A DNA stretch of 64,000 nt from Collinsella sp. (GCA_018368345.1 JAGZEK010000001.1:62001-126000); one strand, 5' to 3'; numbered from the stretch's first letter, positions 45,234-54,984 are shown. Made by a program: numbers and translations. The notes: generated from the letters alone by a model not told the origin.

Positions 45234-46664
45234 CTACTCGCCAAAGAACTCGTTGATCTTCTGCTCGTCGACGCCAAAGAACCACGTCAGGACAAAGCCG
45301 GCGGCATAGGCAAGCAGCATAGCGGCAACGTAACCGAGCTGCTGGCCAGGAACGACGATCAGCAGGCCAAACAAACCGGAAACGCCCTGAGAAACCGTGC
45401 CGATGTGAAGCAGCGCCGCGAGCGCGCCGCCAAATCCGGCACCCAGGCAGGCCGTCACAAACGGACGAACGAGCGGCAGCGTAACGGCATACATCAGAGG
45501 CTCGCCCACACCGAGGATTCCAACGGGAATGGACTCTGCGACGTACTTCTTGAGCTTGGCGTTCTTGGTCTTAAAGTACAGCGCCAGACCGGCACCGACC
45601 TGGCCGCCGCCAGCCATCATAAGGATGGGAAGCAGGTAATTGATGCCCTTGGTAGCGCCGTCGGGATCGTTGAGCATAGCGTGGATCGGCGTGAGCGCCT
45701 GATGCAGGCCGACGGAAACCAGCGGCAAGAAGCCTGCCGACAGGATATAGCCGCCCAGGACGCCCAGCTTCTCGAAGATAAAGGTAAGGACGCTAAAGAT
45801 CGCCGTCGTCAGCCATGCGCCAACCGGCTGGATGACGAGCATCAGAGCAAAGGCGCCGATGATGAGCACCAGCAGCGGGGACAAGAACGTGTCGAGTGCG
45901 TTGGGCATAACCTTGCGAATCTGACGCTCCATCCAGGCAAAAAACGCGCCAGCGATAAGAGCCGCGATCATGCCGCCCGCTGCGGGGTTGTACTGCGCAT
46001 TGGTGAGCGGCAGCAGAATGGCAGTGGCAGGATCGGCCGCGCCAGGCGCAAGCAGGGGCATGGCACTGTTGGCGATACACATCATGCCGGCGATGCCGCC
46101 CAGCGCAGCGGAGCCACCAAACTCACGCGCCGCGTTATAGCCCACCAAGATGGGCAGATAGGCAAACAGGGCCCAGCCCATGGAACGAATGCCCTGGTAC
46201 CACCACTCGCCTGCAAGCGCGCCTGCCGTCGAGACGTTAATGACGTTGCAGATACCGTTGATGAGGCCAGCCGCAATGATGCCGGGAAGCAGGGCAACGA
46301 AGACATTGGAAATCTTCTTGAGGAAGGCCTGAACCGGCTTGGACTCGTACTTTGCCTTCTGCGCGGCCTTGTTTGTGGCCGCAGCGTCAACCACGCTCTC
46401 GTCGGCAACGCCTTTCGCAAGGCCGGTGAGCTTGGAGAACTCCTCGAGCACCTTATTCACCTTGCCCGGACCCAGCACGATCTGCATCGTGTCGTCCTCG
46501 ACCAGGCCCATCACGCCGTCGAGTGCCTTAATGCCCTCCGCGTCGACGCTGCCCGTGTCTTTGACGGTCACGCGCAGGCGCGTCATGCACGCCGCGTTTG
46601 CCAGCACGTTGTCTTTACCGCCCAAAAGGTCCAGCAGCTTTTGAGCCAGCTCTTTGTTCGTCAT
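45234..46664 (-). CDS. murP: PTS N-acetylmuramic acid transporter, EIIBC
   Basis: Phosphotransferase permease of 476 residues. The EIIB domain comes first with phospho-cysteine Cys26 (NAACMTRLRV). A linker follows and then the EIIC domain with about ten membrane helices, including 'GWALFAYLPILVGYNAAREFGG' and 'VGLHQALTPIHAML'. No EIIA domain is present, as in E. coli MurP, which uses the glucose EIIA. It imports MurNAc, or MurNAc-GlcNAc disaccharide if it works with MupG, as a 6-phosphate. The neighbours murQ, murR and mupG support this over trehalose or sucrose permeases of the same family. GGAGG precedes the ATG. Confidence 0.88.
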   Translation of the reverse strand: MTNKELAQKLLDLLGGKDNVLANAACMTRLRVTVKDTGSVDAEGIKALDGVMGLVEDDTMQIVLGPGKVNKVLEEFSKLTGLAKGVADESVVDAAATNKAAQKAKYESKPVQAFLKKISNVFVALLPGIIAAGLINGICNVINVSTAGALAGEWWYQGIRSMGWALFAYLPILVGYNAAREFGGSAALGGIAGMMCIANSAMPLLAPGAADPATAILLPLTNAQYNPAAGGMIAALIAGAFFAWMERQIRKVMPNALDTFLSPLLVLIIGAFALMLVIQPVGAWLTTAIFSVLTFIFEKLGVLGGYILSAGFLPLVSVGLHQALTPIHAMLNDPDGATKGINYLLPILMMAGGGQVGAGLALYFKTKNAKLKKYVAESIPVGILGVGEPLMYAVTLPLVRPFVTACLGAGFGGALAALLHIGTVSQGVSGLFGLLIVVPGQQLGYVAAMLLAYAAGFVLTWFFGVDEQKINEFFGE

Positions 46665-46721
46665 AACTCCTCCTTGTATTGGGTATCTCGTCTGGATGTC
46701 ATATCAGCTCACGCCGCGCAC

Positions 46722-47645
<924 letters not shown>

Positions 47646-47655
47646 TTCATTCACC

Positions 47656-48507
47656 TCATCTTTCCTGTTTCTCGATGTAGTTTTGCTTAATGACATGCGT
47701 CGCCCGTTCGTAGTCGCTGGCAACGTAAGCAGCGTACAGGGCATCGACAACCATAAGCTGGGCCATACGCGAAGCCATGGCACCGCTGCGGACCAAGGGT
47801 TCACTCGCAGCGACGCCGAGCACGGCATCGGCCACGGTGGCAAGCTTGGATGATCCATCTACTTTGGTAACGGCCACAACGGGACAGTTGCGACGTTGAG
47901 CCTCGGCGGTGCAGTCCAGCACCTCTTGCGTCAAGCCCGAGTAGCTAAAGGCGATTGCCATATCGCCCTCATGCATGTTCTTGGCACACAAGAGCTGATC
48001 ATGCCAGTCGTCGTACAGATGGCACTCCTTGTCGACACGCATGAGCTTTTGCGCCAGATCGTGCGCGACCAAACGAGAGGCACCGATACCGAACAGATTG
48101 ACCGCACGTGCCCGCTTAAGATAGGCCGCGCATCGCTCCAAGACGGTGTAATCGAGCGTTCGCGCCGTCGCTTCGATCGTGCGCACGTTGCTTTTCATCA
48201 CCTTCCCCACGATACGTTCGACGCTGTCATCCATGGAGATGTCCTCGAGGGCAACGTCTTTCTTGTCACCCAAGAGCGCCAGCTCGGCAATCAGTTCGCG
48301 CTGGAACTCCTTGTAGCCCGCAAAACCCAAGCGCTTGCAAAAGCGCAAAATGCTCGAGGGCGAGGAGAACGTGGCATCGGCAAGACCGCGGACGGACAGC
48401 CCGACCACCTCGTGCGGATGAGCGCTTACATATGCGATGACATTGCGTTCCGCCGGGCTCGCGCTGAGCTCACGCTCGCGAAGCCGCAAAAGCAATCCGT
48501 TTGCCAT
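47656..48507 (-). CDS. murR: MurR/RpiR family transcriptional regulator
   Basis: Regulator of 283 residues with an N-terminal RpiR-type helix-turn-helix (residues ~1-80, 'LSVRGLADATFSSPSSILRFCKRLGFAGYKEFQREL') and a C-terminal SIS domain ('AVNLFGIGASRLVAHDLAQKLMR', 'AIAFSYSGLTQEVLD') that binds a sugar phosphate. It heads the MurNAc operon, so MurNAc-6-phosphate is the likely effector. A 13-bp palindrome (48542-48554) about 35 bp upstream is a candidate operator. The ATG at 48507 is chosen over an in-frame GTG three codons earlier because GGAGG is better placed. Confidence 0.88.
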   Translation of the reverse strand: MANGLLLRLRERELSASPAERNVIAYVSAHPHEVVGLSVRGLADATFSSPSSILRFCKRLGFAGYKEFQRELIAELALLGDKKDVALEDISMDDSVERIVGKVMKSNVRTIEATARTLDYTVLERCAAYLKRARAVNLFGIGASRLVAHDLAQKLMRVDKECHLYDDWHDQLLCAKNMHEGDMAIAFSYSGLTQEVLDCTAEAQRRNCPVVAVTKVDGSSKLATVADAVLGVAASEPLVRSGAMASRMAQLMVVDALYAAYVASDYERATHVIKQNYIEKQER

Positions 48508-48541
48508 CTCAAACACCTCCGTTGAGAAGAATTAAAGACCA

Positions 48542-48554
48542 ACGAATGATTCGT
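48542..48554. promoter_or_regulatory. Candidate MurR operator
   Basis: A perfect palindrome ACGAAT-G-ATTCGT lies upstream of murR, where an autoregulated operator is expected. Confidence 0.5.
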
Positions 48555-48606
48555 ACCGGATACAAACAGCTTTTACGGTACATTGTGCCGCATCGTGGCG
48601 CACAAA

Positions 48607-48630
48607 GGGCGAGCGTTCTACCGCTCGCCC
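48607..48630 (-). terminator. Terminator of the VanZ-like gene
   Basis: Stem GGGCGAGCG / CGCTCGCCC with a 6-base loop, followed by TTT on the minus strand, about 80 bases beyond the stop codon. Confidence 0.75.
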
Positions 48631-48711
48631 CTCAAATCCGACCGCTCGGAAATACGCGCGACACAAAATAATTCAACAAGGTCGCATTATCAGAAACGGG
48701 TTTGTTACCGG

Positions 48712-49293
48712 CTAGCGCCTCGCATGGGCGCCGATCGGCCGAGTCGCATAGCGCACCAACGCCGCTGCCAGCAATACCAACAGCATGGCGGTGACATAGC
48801 CCGCAGCATCGAATCCTAAATCGATAACGTCGAAATGCCTGCCAGGAACAAAGATCTTATGTACCTGATCGCCAACGGAGCAGACGGCGCAAAAGAGCAA
48901 CACGGGCACGCAACGGGAGCATACGCTCCACGGACGCCTGGAAAAGCAAACCACGACCACCGAGGCGAACAATCCGACGAAGAAAAACTCTACGGTATGG
49001 GCAACGCGACGGACGTTCGTGCCCACCCACATGCGAATGGAAGCAAGTCGGCCAGACCGGACATTCGAAGCAGCCGAATCGGTGCCCCCGGTCATCCCGT
49101 TCTCGGTCTGAGCTTCACCCGCGACATCGGCAGCCTGTACGCCCGTAGCCTGACCCTCCACCACACGCGCGGTGGACTCGCTCAGCAACGACGTCTCCAC
49201 CGCATTTTGCTCCGTCAGCACCCAGATGCCCGCCAGCGTTGCAGCGAACAGAACGATCGCGGTCCATCCGATTATTTGTTTTACGCGCGCCAA
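48712..49293 (-). CDS. VanZ-like membrane protein
   Basis: Membrane protein of 193 residues. The first helix (IIGWTAIVLFAATLAGIWVL) is followed by an extracytoplasmic Ser/Thr/Glu-rich loop of about 65 residues, longer than usual. Three further helices and the VanZ signature 'RRVAHTVEFFFVGLFAS ... GDQVHKIFVPGRHFDVIDLGFDAAGY' then follow. VanZ relatives lower teicoplanin susceptibility in VanA strains, but most genomic copies have no known role. No glycopeptide-resistance genes are nearby. A TTG start at 49293 is chosen because AGGAGG lies six to seven bases upstream; no in-frame ATG has a ribosome site. Confidence 0.78.
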   Translation of the reverse strand: MARVKQIIGWTAIVLFAATLAGIWVLTEQNAVETSLLSESTARVVEGQATGVQAADVAGEAQTENGMTGGTDSAASNVRSGRLASIRMWVGTNVRRVAHTVEFFFVGLFASVVVVCFSRRPWSVCSRCVPVLLFCAVCSVGDQVHKIFVPGRHFDVIDLGFDAAGYVTAMLLVLLAAALVRYATRPIGAHARR

Positions 49294-49397
49294 GGGCCTA
49301 CCTCCTTTTTTGAATATCAGCGAGTGTAGCCCCAAATGACATCGCCATCGTATCAAAATTTGAATCGCAACAGGAAGCGACAAAGCGACGCAAACCC

Positions 49398-50003
49398 CTA
49401 CCCCGCCTCGCGCATCCAGCGATCAAACGTCCCCACGCACACGCCCAGGCACTTTGCTGCCTGGCTGCGGGTAATATCGCCTGCCTCATAGCTATCGCGT
49501 ACCAGATCAAACTGAGGAGGGCACGGCTTGCGAGGTCGACCGAAACGGACCCCTCGCGCCCGCGCCGCTGCAATTCCCTCCGCTTGGCGCCGATGGATAT
49601 TCTCGCGCTCCACCTGCGCCACGTAGCTCAGCAGTTGCAGCACAATATCGGCAATCAGGGTATTAGTCACATCCGGCGTGCCGCTGGCCCTGGCGCGCGT
49701 GTCAAGCAATGGCATGTCCAACACCACAATGGCAACCCCGAGCTCCTTGGTAATGCGACGCCATTCCTCAAGAATCTCGGAGTAATTACGACCAAGTCGG
49801 TCGATAGAAAGCACCACCAGCACGTCCCCGTCTCCCAGGACGTGCAGCAGCTCGCGATAGCGCGGTCGATCGAAGTCCTTGCCGCTCGCATGGTCGGCAT
49901 AAATATTCGCCGAGCCCACGCCATAGGCGCCCAGCGCATCCAGCTGCCGATTAAGATTCTGATCGCGCGAACTCACCCGTGCATAACCATACACCGTCGC
50001 CAT
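49398..50003 (-). CDS. Small serine recombinase (resolvase/invertase family)
   Basis: Site-specific recombinase of 201 residues. The catalytic serine is Ser11 in YGYARVSSRDQNLNRQ. 'ASGKDFDRPRYRELLHVLGDGDVLVVLSIDRLGRNY' carries the conserved active-site arginines and the 'RLGR' signature. The long E-helix region ('LLSYVAQVERENIHRRQAEGI') is followed by 'GVRFGRPRK' and a C-terminal helix-turn-helix ('ITRSQAAKCLGVCVGTFDRWMREAG'). It could resolve cointegrates or invert a segment. No transposase or obvious inverted target pair adjoins; a 12-bp inverted repeat lies just upstream (50024-50060). The ATG at 50003 is favoured, with GGGG ahead; 50033 is possible. Confidence 0.88.
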   Translation of the reverse strand: MATVYGYARVSSRDQNLNRQLDALGAYGVGSANIYADHASGKDFDRPRYRELLHVLGDGDVLVVLSIDRLGRNYSEILEEWRRITKELGVAIVVLDMPLLDTRARASGTPDVTNTLIADIVLQLLSYVAQVERENIHRRQAEGIAAARARGVRFGRPRKPCPPQFDLVRDSYEAGDITRSQAAKCLGVCVGTFDRWMREAG

Positions 50004-50023
50004 CTCATCCCCGCTTTCTTGTA

Positions 50024-50060
50024 AACCTGCCAAAAAGGGACAGGTTTATTTTGGTAGGTT
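50024..50060. repeat. GGGAC-family repeat with 12-bp inverted arms, copy 1
   Basis: AACCTGCCAAAA (50024-50035) and TTTTGGTAGGTT (50049-50060) pair with one mismatch around GGGACAGG. Extending to about 50066, it matches a second copy at 62279-62321 at roughly 35 of 43 positions. Confidence 0.75.
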
Positions 50061-50123
50061 TTACCTCTCGAATAGCAGGTAAGCGGGCGGCCGAGCAGAC
50101 GGCAAGGTAGCCATGATCCAAAT

Positions 50124-50155
50124 GCGGAGGGCGGCCCCGAAAGACCGCCCTCCGC
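50124..50155 (-). terminator. Terminator-like hairpin after rnr
   Basis: A perfect 11-bp stem GCGGAGGGCGG / CCGCCCTCCGC with a 10-base loop starts 26 bases past the RNase R stop. Only a short ATTT follows. Confidence 0.65.
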
Positions 50156-50180
50156 TCTCCCGCCATGAGTCGAGATTTGG

Positions 50181-52316
50181 CTAATGGATAAGCTTAAAGT
50201 CCAAGTGCCCACGCGTGGTATTGACGCGCGAGACCTCGATAATCACGCGCTGGCCCAGTTCATAGCGAGTCCCCGTGTCGGCGCCCGTCAGCGTAAGCGC
50301 ATCCTCGTCGAACTCGAACCACTCGTTGCCCAGACTCTTGATCGAAACCAAGCCTTCGACCTGCGTCAGGTCCAAGCGCACAAAGAGGCCCATGCTGCTG
50401 ACCCATGAGACCGTTCCGGCATAGCGCTCGCCCAGGCGATCCTCATAGTACTGGGCAATCTTGATCTTTTGCGTCGCATGGCTGGCGGCATCGGCCGCAC
50501 GCTCCGCATCGCTGCACGCACGGCAAATCTGCGGCAGAATGCGCGGCAGCGACTCGCGCCCCTTGCCGATCAGCCGCGGCGTACGGACCAAGGCGTCCTT
50601 GCCGCCGAGCTGCTCATAGGCCAACTGCAGTTTGAGCACGCGGTGCACCACCAGATCGGGGTAGCGACGGATGGGACTCGTAAAGTGGCAGTAGCACGGC
50701 GCGGCGAGCGCAAAGTGGCCCTCGTTGCGCGGCTTGTACAGCGCGCGCTGCATGCTGCGCAGAAGCAGCGTGTTGACGAGCGGTGCGTTGGCCGTACCGG
50801 CGGCAGCATCAACTGCAGCCTGCAGCTCATCGGGACTCCCCAGGGCAATACCGGCAGCACGGCGATCGTCGATGATGCCCAGCTGCGCCAGCGCAACGGC
50901 GGCACCGTGCAGGCTATCGGGGCTCGGATCCTCATGCACGCGATAGCAGGCCTCGATATCACGGTCTGCCAGCCACTCTGCAACGCACTCGTTGGCGAGC
51001 AGCATGGCTTCCTCGATAAGCGACGTGGCACACGAACGCTCGCGCGCCACAATCTGCACGGGTACTCCGTCCTCATCCAATAGAGCGCGAATCTCGGCCG
51101 TGTCAAAATCGACTGAGCCGCGGACGCGACGAATACGACGGCGAAGTTCGGCGAGTTCGTTGGCGGCGACAAGGAAATTGCCGAGGTCGACGTTATAGCC
51201 GCGGGCGGCCTTCTCGCACGCAAGACCGCGCTCAAGCGCCTCCTCGAGCGAGGCCTCAGCAGCCGCAACATCCTCGGCCGCACCCTCCAGCACCCCATAC
51301 TCCACCGCGCCGGCACGCACCAGCAGCGCCTCGGCGCCGTCATAGTCCATACGCACACGCGAGCGAATCACGCTGGGGTACGGATCGTAATGCCGCACGC
51401 GACCCTGCGCATCGAGTTCAATGTCAACGGTAAACGCAAGACGGTCCTCGTCAGGGCGAAGCGAACACAGGTCACAGGACAGGCGTTCGGGCAGCATGGG
51501 AAGCACGCGATCGGCCAGATACACCGATGTCGTACGATGGCGAGCCTCAAGATCGATATGCCCGTCCCAAGCCACATAGTGAGAAACGTCAGCGATATGC
51601 ACACCCAGCTTGTAGCCACCCTCGGGCGTGCGCTCAAGCGAAATGGCATCGTCAAAGTCGCGCGCGTCAACCGGGTCGATCGTGATGACAAAGCGGTCGC
51701 GCAGATCGCGGCGGAGCGGGTCCTTAAGCGCCGCGGACACATCGAGCGAAAGCCCCTCGGCCTCGTCCAGCGCGGCCTCGGGATAGCTATCGGTATAGCC
51801 GTAACGCGCCATCACGTATTGAACGCCCAAATCGGGCGCGTCATCTCCGCCAATGCGGCGTTCGATCGTCACGGTGCCCGATTCCAGGCGCGTCGGGTAG
51901 GTCAAAATGCGCGCGACAACGGCATCACCCGGGTGGACGCCCAGACGATCCGCCGAGGTATCCTCGGGCAGAATGAAGAAGTCGGCCTTCAGGTGCGAAT
52001 CGAGCGGCTCGATCACACCGAGCGGACCAGCGGTCTGGTACGTACCCACCACGCTTATGGCTGCGCGCTCAACCACGCCTTCGATCACGGCGCGCCGCTC
52101 ACCGTGCGGGCTGTTCTTAATGCTCACGGCAACGGTATCGCCATCCATGATCTCGCGCTTACCGCGGCCCATAACCTTGTAGTCGCCGCTCTCGGTTATG
52201 ACATAGGCGCCATGCTCATGGAGCTGCACGCGCCCGGTCAGGCTCGGACGGCGTTCGCTGCGCACCGGCCCACGCTTATTGCGGGCACCGCGCTTATGCT
52301 TGTTATTGCGCCCCAT
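50181..52316 (-). CDS. rnr: Ribonuclease R (RNB family 3'-5' exoribonuclease)
   Basis: Processive exoribonuclease of 711 residues, able to degrade structured RNA. After a basic N-terminal segment (NKHKRGARNKRG) come cold-shock domains, then the RNB catalytic core: 'TIDPVDARDFDDAISLE' with the Mg-binding aspartates, 'YKLGVHIADVSHYV', 'TTSVYLADRVLPMLPERLS' and 'CYCHFTSPIRRYPDLVVHR'. It ends in an S1 domain ('YAGTVSWVSSMGLFVRLD'). RNase R works with SmpB/tmRNA to destroy non-stop mRNAs; smpB is about 9 kb away on the same strand. The ATG has a GGAGG-type site (GCAAGGAGGCGCC) close upstream. Confidence 0.95.
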   Translation of the reverse strand: MGRNNKHKRGARNKRGPVRSERRPSLTGRVQLHEHGAYVITESGDYKVMGRGKREIMDGDTVAVSIKNSPHGERRAVIEGVVERAAISVVGTYQTAGPLGVIEPLDSHLKADFFILPEDTSADRLGVHPGDAVVARILTYPTRLESGTVTIERRIGGDDAPDLGVQYVMARYGYTDSYPEAALDEAEGLSLDVSAALKDPLRRDLRDRFVITIDPVDARDFDDAISLERTPEGGYKLGVHIADVSHYVAWDGHIDLEARHRTTSVYLADRVLPMLPERLSCDLCSLRPDEDRLAFTVDIELDAQGRVRHYDPYPSVIRSRVRMDYDGAEALLVRAGAVEYGVLEGAAEDVAAAEASLEEALERGLACEKAARGYNVDLGNFLVAANELAELRRRIRRVRGSVDFDTAEIRALLDEDGVPVQIVARERSCATSLIEEAMLLANECVAEWLADRDIEACYRVHEDPSPDSLHGAAVALAQLGIIDDRRAAGIALGSPDELQAAVDAAAGTANAPLVNTLLLRSMQRALYKPRNEGHFALAAPCYCHFTSPIRRYPDLVVHRVLKLQLAYEQLGGKDALVRTPRLIGKGRESLPRILPQICRACSDAERAADAASHATQKIKIAQYYEDRLGERYAGTVSWVSSMGLFVRLDLTQVEGLVSIKSLGNEWFEFDEDALTLTGADTGTRYELGQRVIIEVSRVNTTRGHLDFKLIH

Positions 52317-52393
52317 GGCGCCTCCTTGCTATCGATGACGAACTCCAAAGAGTCTACCCAAATGATTCGCTTTCCTGCCGTCCCCTAGAGATC

Positions 52394-52427
52394 AAAAAAC
52401 GGGCCGCCCCATAAGAGACGACCCGTT
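52394..52427 (-). terminator. Terminator of ftsE-ftsX
   Basis: Stem AACGGG-CG / CG-CCCGTT, with two wobble pairs on the RNA, followed by six T on the minus strand, 25 bases after the ftsX stop. Confidence 0.85.
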
Positions 52428-52451
52428 GGAAGGGATGAATTCCAGACATGC

Positions 52452-53372
52452 CTACACGCGCAGGTAGCGGCGCATGGCTATGGCAGAACCAAAGAGACCG
52501 ATAATCACACCGACCAGAATCAGCGCAGCATAGGTCACCAGGTAGTACTGCATCGGCAGGGCAAACGACATCCAGCCGATGCTCTCCTGCAAACGCGGAA
52601 TCATCAGATTGCGCAGCAGCTCCAGAACGCCGATGGAAAGCAGCGAGCCCAAAATGGCCTGCAGTACGCCCTCGGTGATAAACGGGCCGCGAATGAAGCC
52701 GTTGCTGGCGCCGACCAGACGCATAATCGCAATCTCACGACGACGCGCCGTGATGGACAGGCGAATCGTGTTGTTGATGAAGATGAATGCGATAAAGGTC
52801 AGAAGGCCAACGAGCACCACGGCGGCGATGCGGATGTAGTTGGTCACCTGGAACAGGCGGCTCACTTCCTCCTGGCCGTACAGCACGCTCGCGTTGACGT
52901 CGCCGTCATCCGCGATCTTCTGGAAGTCGGCGTTCTTCTTGAGCTTCTGGGCCGTGCTTTCGACCTTGGACGGATCGTCCATCTCAATTGCAAACGAAGC
53001 CGGCAGCGGATTCTGGCCATCGAGCGCGCTCATGGTGGCGTCGGCGTTGCCCGACATCTTGCTCGTATACTCGGCCAGCGCGTCGTCCTTGTCCTTATAG
53101 GTCACGGACTTGACGTTATTCCACGTCTTAAGCTCGGCCTCAAAAGCCTGAACATCGGCCTGATCGGCGTCATCGCTAATGAACGCGTTGATGACAACCT
53201 GATCCTCGACGGTGCCGATCACGGAGTTCAGCATCGCGGAGCCCATGATGAACAGGCCGATGATAAACAGCGAAAGGAAGATCGTGATGACGGCGCCGAG
53301 CGAGGTAGTCCAGTTACGGAAGAAGTGACTGATTGCCTCTTTGAAGGAGTAGCCCACGTTAGTTGGTGCCAT
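52452..53372 (-). CDS. ftsX: Cell-division protein FtsX
   Basis: Permease-like membrane subunit, 306 residues. A cytoplasmic N-terminus (YSFKEAISHFFRNWTTSLGA) is typical. The first membrane helix (VITIFLSLFIIGLFIMGSAML) is followed by the extracellular loop of ~125 residues ('VVINAFISDDADQADVQAFEAEL', 'PLPASFAIEMDDPSKV') that binds peptidoglycan hydrolases. Three C-terminal helices hold 'ITARRREIAIMRLVGASNGFIRGPF'. With FtsE it couples ATP hydrolysis to wall cleavage at division. It overlaps ftsE by 14 bases. Confidence 0.95.
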   Translation of the reverse strand: MAPTNVGYSFKEAISHFFRNWTTSLGAVITIFLSLFIIGLFIMGSAMLNSVIGTVEDQVVINAFISDDADQADVQAFEAELKTWNNVKSVTYKDKDDALAEYTSKMSGNADATMSALDGQNPLPASFAIEMDDPSKVESTAQKLKKNADFQKIADDGDVNASVLYGQEEVSRLFQVTNYIRIAAVVLVGLLTFIAFIFINNTIRLSITARRREIAIMRLVGASNGFIRGPFITEGVLQAILGSLLSIGVLELLRNLMIPRLQESIGWMSFALPMQYYLVTYAALILVGVIIGLFGSAIAMRRYLRV

Positions 53373-54579
53373 AGTTGCCGTAACCTCCCCTCTCCTGGTC
53401 GCGGATAACGTGGCCGCCCTCGAGGGCGATCACGCGACGGTGCATGCTATCGACCATCTCGCGGTCGTGCGTGGCGACGATCACGGTGGTGCCGGTGCGG
53501 TTAATGCGCTCGAGCAGCTTCATGATGCCCAGCGAAATCGCCGGGTCGAGGTTGCCCGTGGGCTCGTCACAGATCAAAAGCGGCGGGCGGTTGACCATGG
53601 CGCGGGCAACGGCGACGCGCTGCTGCTCGCCACCGGAAAGCTGGTCGGGCAGCGAGTCCATCTGATCGGCCAGACCGACCAGACGCAGCACCTCGGGCAC
53701 CTGGCTGCGAATGACGCCCTTGGGCTTGCCGATGCACTGCAGGGCAAACGCCACGTTTTCGTAGGCGGTCTTTTGCGGCAGAAGCTTAAAGTCCTGGAAC
53801 ACGGCGCCAATCTGGCGGCGCAGGAACGGAACCTTGCGGTTCTTGATCTTCATGAGGTCCTGACCGGCAACCAAGATGCGGCCGCTCGTCGGCTTGACGT
53901 CGCGGTTGAGCGTCGACAGCAGCGTGGTCTTACCCGAGCCGGAATGACCGACCAGGAAGACGAACTCGCCCGGATAGATCTCGATGTTGATGTCGTCGAG
54001 TGCAGGCTTGTTGGGCTGTGCCGGATAGATCTTGGTGACATGCTCCATAAGGATGACGGGCTCGACACCGGCCTGCTTGGCCATCTTCTTGCGGCTGGCC
54101 TGCGGATCGATGGGCGCAAACACCGACGTAAAATCGGGGTTGTTGAGCGCGTTATCGAGGCTTGCGACCTCGGCTGCCTGATCGCTCTCGACCACCGGGG
54201 CAGCAGGCTGCGTGGGATCGGGAATAGCGGCAAAGAGACCGGACTGCGCAGGCTGAGGAACCGGCGTCGCAGGGGCCATGGGGTCGGGAATGCCGGCCAT
54301 GGTAGGCTGCGGCGCGGCGGCACCAGCCTGAGGCTGCTCCACGCGAGCGGTCACGGCCTGAACGGGCTCAAAACCCGCCGTGCCGGAAAGCGCGACATCG
54401 CTGGTGGGATTGTAGGCAAAGGGATCGGATGCCGGCTGTGCCTGATCTGCCGGCTGAGTGGGGGCCTGAGCAACAGGCTGGCCCTCTGAATCCGGAGTGG
54501 CGAAACGACTGCCCTGGACGCCTGTCTGCGTCTTGGGGGCATCATCGCCCGCACCGGAGGTACGGAAGTGGTTACCCAC
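53359..54579 (-). CDS. ftsE: Cell-division ATPase FtsE with long disordered N-terminal extension
   Basis: ABC ATPase of the FtsEX complex. Residues ~175-406 are an ordinary FtsE: Walker A GHSGSGKTT, 'IGAVFQDFKLLPQKTAYENV', signature LSGGEQQRVAVARA and Walker B LLICDEPTGNLD. Unusually, ~170 residues precede it, rich in Pro, Ala, Gln, Asp and Thr ('QPVAQAPTQPADQAQPA', repeated 'IPDP'), apparently disordered and ending in a basic 'ASRKKMAKQ'. The GTG start at 54579 has AGGAG five bases upstream, and the internal Met166 has none, so the extension looks real. FtsE is normally ~220-230 residues. The extension may bind a division or regulatory partner. Confidence 0.92.
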   Translation of the reverse strand: MGNHFRTSGAGDDAPKTQTGVQGSRFATPDSEGQPVAQAPTQPADQAQPASDPFAYNPTSDVALSGTAGFEPVQAVTARVEQPQAGAAAPQPTMAGIPDPMAPATPVPQPAQSGLFAAIPDPTQPAAPVVESDQAAEVASLDNALNNPDFTSVFAPIDPQASRKKMAKQAGVEPVILMEHVTKIYPAQPNKPALDDINIEIYPGEFVFLVGHSGSGKTTLLSTLNRDVKPTSGRILVAGQDLMKIKNRKVPFLRRQIGAVFQDFKLLPQKTAYENVAFALQCIGKPKGVIRSQVPEVLRLVGLADQMDSLPDQLSGGEQQRVAVARAMVNRPPLLICDEPTGNLDPAISLGIMKLLERINRTGTTVIVATHDREMVDSMHRRVIALEGGHVIRDQERGGYGNYGTN

Positions 54580-54683
54580 TGGTGCTCCTTATCGTCGTGC
54601 GTTTAAACTACATGAGCGCTTTACATTTTAGCAGCATTAGCTTTGCTGCACATAAGAAGCATGGCGGGCTTTGGGATCCCACC

Positions 54684-54811
54684 GGCCGGGCGCAGGGTTA
54701 CCTCCCAAATCGTCCTCGCGCATGGCCGGCATTTGTCCTGCTCCTGCGGAGCTGCGGACAAACGCCGGCCTGCGCTGCGGAAAGATTTGGGAGGTAACCC
54801 TGCGCCCGGCC
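54684..54811. repeat. 128-bp imperfect palindrome with 27-bp perfect arms
   Basis: The arms (54684-54710 and 54785-54811; starting GGCCGGGCGCAGGG) are exactly complementary. The interior also pairs imperfectly (GCGCATGGCCGGC near 54717 against GCCGGCCTGCGC near 54763). Weak symmetry continues outward for some 40 bp each side. Confidence 0.9.
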
Positions 54812-54945
54812 TGCGGCTACTATGGGACCGACGCACCAACTTGAGATGCTGCGCATACAAAGTTGGAAGGGTCTGAATTGCACTTTGTTGGGATGGGCCC
54901 GTTTCCCCATGGGACCTTTGCTTGGCAGGACTCTAATTTAAATTC

Positions 54946-54984
54946 AACAAAAACAGGGGCGCCCTCTTTGGGGATGCCCCTGTT
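54946..54984 (-). terminator. Terminator of the transketolase operon
   Basis: Stem AACAGGGGC / GCCCCTGTT with further internal pairing and TTTTTG on the minus strand, 46 bases after the stop codon. Confidence 0.88.

Noticed and set aside
48712..49293. Glycopeptide-resistance function for the VanZ-like protein
   Set aside because: No vanA/vanH/vanX or regulatory genes adjoin, and most VanZ-family proteins have unknown function.
54660..54910. Short open frames over the large palindrome with the recurring peptide GRAQGYLPN
   Set aside because: The same peptide appears on both strands because the DNA is an inverted repeat; there is no ribosome site or extended coding pattern.
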